Origin: Clostridia bacterium
GTDB lineage: Bacteria; Bacillota; Clostridia; Acetivibrionales; DSM-2933
Reading direction: 5' to 3'
DNA length: 34,486 bases
Assembly: GCA_026418275.1 (NCBI GenBank)
Contig: JAOABQ010000010.1
Span: forward strand, 1-34,486
How positions within the stretch are numbered: the stretch's first letter is position 1; the number at the start of each line of letters is the position of its first letter. A model generated the notes under the pieces. That model was not told the DNA's origin, did not search any database, and saw only the letters and a list, made by a program, of their open reading frames with translations. This document shows positions 33,401 through 34,486 of this stretch, in pieces. Both the position numbers and the translations under genes were made by a program.

Positions 33401-34486
33401 GTCACACCCTGCACGGGTGTGTGGATTGAAACTACAATGATATCCCGATCCGCTGCGAATTGAAGTCACACCCTGCACGGGTGTGTGGATTGAAACATAG
33501 TCACTATACATTGGAATACATATATAGGCAAGTCACACCCTGCACGGGTGTGTGGATTGAAACTACAAGGATATGGGAGCAGCGTGACAAACTTGCGTCA
33601 CACCCTGCACGGGTGTGTGGATTGAAACTCCCTGCGTGGGCTACCATCTTTACAAGTATTGCAGTCACACCCTGCACGGGTGTGTGGATTGAAACTTCTA
33701 AGGTAATGCCATTGATTAGAACGTTTGCTCGTCACACCCTGCACGGGTGTGTGGATTGAAACTTATACATCTGGAACAAGCAAGGTAACATATAAGTCAC
33801 ACCCTGCACGGGTGTGTGGATTGAAACCTTCACGCGCACCACCCGCTCTATAAAGTCACACGTCACACCCTGCACGGGTGTGTGGATTGAAACACTAAAT
33901 AACGGTTTTCCAGCTTTCTTGTTTTCGTCACACCCTGCACGGGTGTGTGGATTGAAACTATCTTTTATTATGTCTTTCTATATTTTTAATACGTCACACC
34001 CTGCACGGGTGTGTGGATTGAAACTTCTGTTATAATCAGAAAGTGTTTCAGTGTTGTGTCACACCCTGCACGGGTGTGTGGATTGAAACCAAAACAACCA
34101 ATATTAACCTTTAATTGTCTTGTCACACCCTGCACGGGTGTGTGGATTGAAACTAAAGAACAAATGAAGATTAGCACACGCCCCTATAGTCACACCCTGC
34201 ACGGGTGTGTGGATTGAAACTACCTAATCTAGTATCATTGTCAAGATTTTTAAAGTCACACCCTGCACGGGTGTGTGGATTGAAACGCTATTCGTTTGCG
34301 ATCATCAATGTTGTTAAGGTCACACCCTGCACGGGTGTGTGGATTGAAACATCAACAACCGCAATCGCGGGTGGAATATGATATAGTCACACCCTGCACG
34401 GGTGTGTGGATTGAAACATATAGTCTTGTAAGGTTGTGTTAGTGTTTTGGTCACACCCTGCACGGGTGTGTGGATTGAAACTACTG
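33401..34486 (+). CRISPR. Type I-C CRISPR array, at least 17 repeats
   Basis: A 32-bp repeat beginning GTCACACCCT and ending GGATTGAAAC recurs at 33401, 33465, 33532, 33597, 33664, 33731, 33796, 33862, 33927, 33993, 34058, 34122, 34189, 34255, 34319, 34386 and 34450, with no mismatch seen. The 16 complete spacers are 32-35 bp and all differ; the window ends 5 bases into spacer 17, so the array continues. Within the repeat, CACACCC pairs with GGGTGTG around TGCAC. The 11 nt after the stem (TGGATTGAAAC) equal the expected I-C 5' handle. The array reads in the same direction as the cas genes. Confidence 0.98.

Noticed and set aside
33460..34217. Several 60-99-codon frames on both strands in the CRISPR array
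   Set aside because: They encode the repeat over and over (HPARVCGLK, TPCTGVWIET and the reverse-strand equivalent) and are artefacts of the repeat.

Overview
The window comes from an AT-rich, low-GC Gram-positive anaerobe, most likely a cellulolytic clostridium of the Acetivibrio (Hungateiclostridium) type. The signs are strong AGGAGG ribosome binding sites, TTGNNN-N17-TATAAT promoters, Sec signal peptides, clostridial-style sensor kinase and Csd1 proteins, and an N-terminal dockerin-like module of the kind found in cellulosomal or surface proteins. The species is inferred, not proven. I see no rRNA, tRNA or insertion sequence.

Layout. (1) 113-4639, minus strand: a patatin-like lipid hydrolase with an extra C-terminal beta domain, then an overlapping two-component system (OmpR-type regulator and multi-pass histidine kinase). 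(2) 4640-5104: a divergent control region with a promoter each way and two sets of direct repeats that could bind a regulator. (3) 5105-21967, plus strand: an apparent operon encoding two giant exported proteins and one membrane protein. The first is a 2220-residue protein with a dockerin-like module and 42 kelch repeats. The second is a 3141-residue mosaic RHS/YD-repeat protein (Big2, CARDB, two FN3, calcium loops, VWA, SH3-like, YD repeats, RHS core) ending in a roughly 295-residue variable tip with glycine-zipper segments. The third is a six-helix membrane protein. The last two look like a Sec-exported polymorphic toxin and its immunity protein, analogous in layout to WapA/WapI. A strong terminator closes the unit at 22068-22111.

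(4) 22520-24632: two ParB-like genes with no ParA, separated and followed by related GC-rich elements and terminators, probably a degraded mobile or plasmid-derived island. (5) 24808-34486: a complete type I-C CRISPR-Cas locus in standard order (cas3-cas5c-cas8c-cas7c-cas4-cas1-cas2), a leader, and an array of at least 17 identical 32-bp repeats running off the window end. Inside cas8c an in-frame ATG with a perfect ribosome binding site marks the small subunit Cas11c. An 87-codon open frame without an ATG near its beginning ends just before cas3 and looks like a 5'-truncated gene.

How the parts may work together: the two-component system lies divergent to, and may control, the surface operon. 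The kelch and RHS proteins probably act outside the cell in adhesion or contact with other cells, the RHS tip delivering a membrane-active toxin from which the downstream membrane protein protects the producer. The CRISPR locus supplies adaptive immunity and looks functional: all signature residues are visible and the repeats are unmutated. The most novel candidates are the kelch/RHS/immunity operon, the six-blade super-periodicity of the kelch protein, and the duplicated ParB-plus-element cassette.
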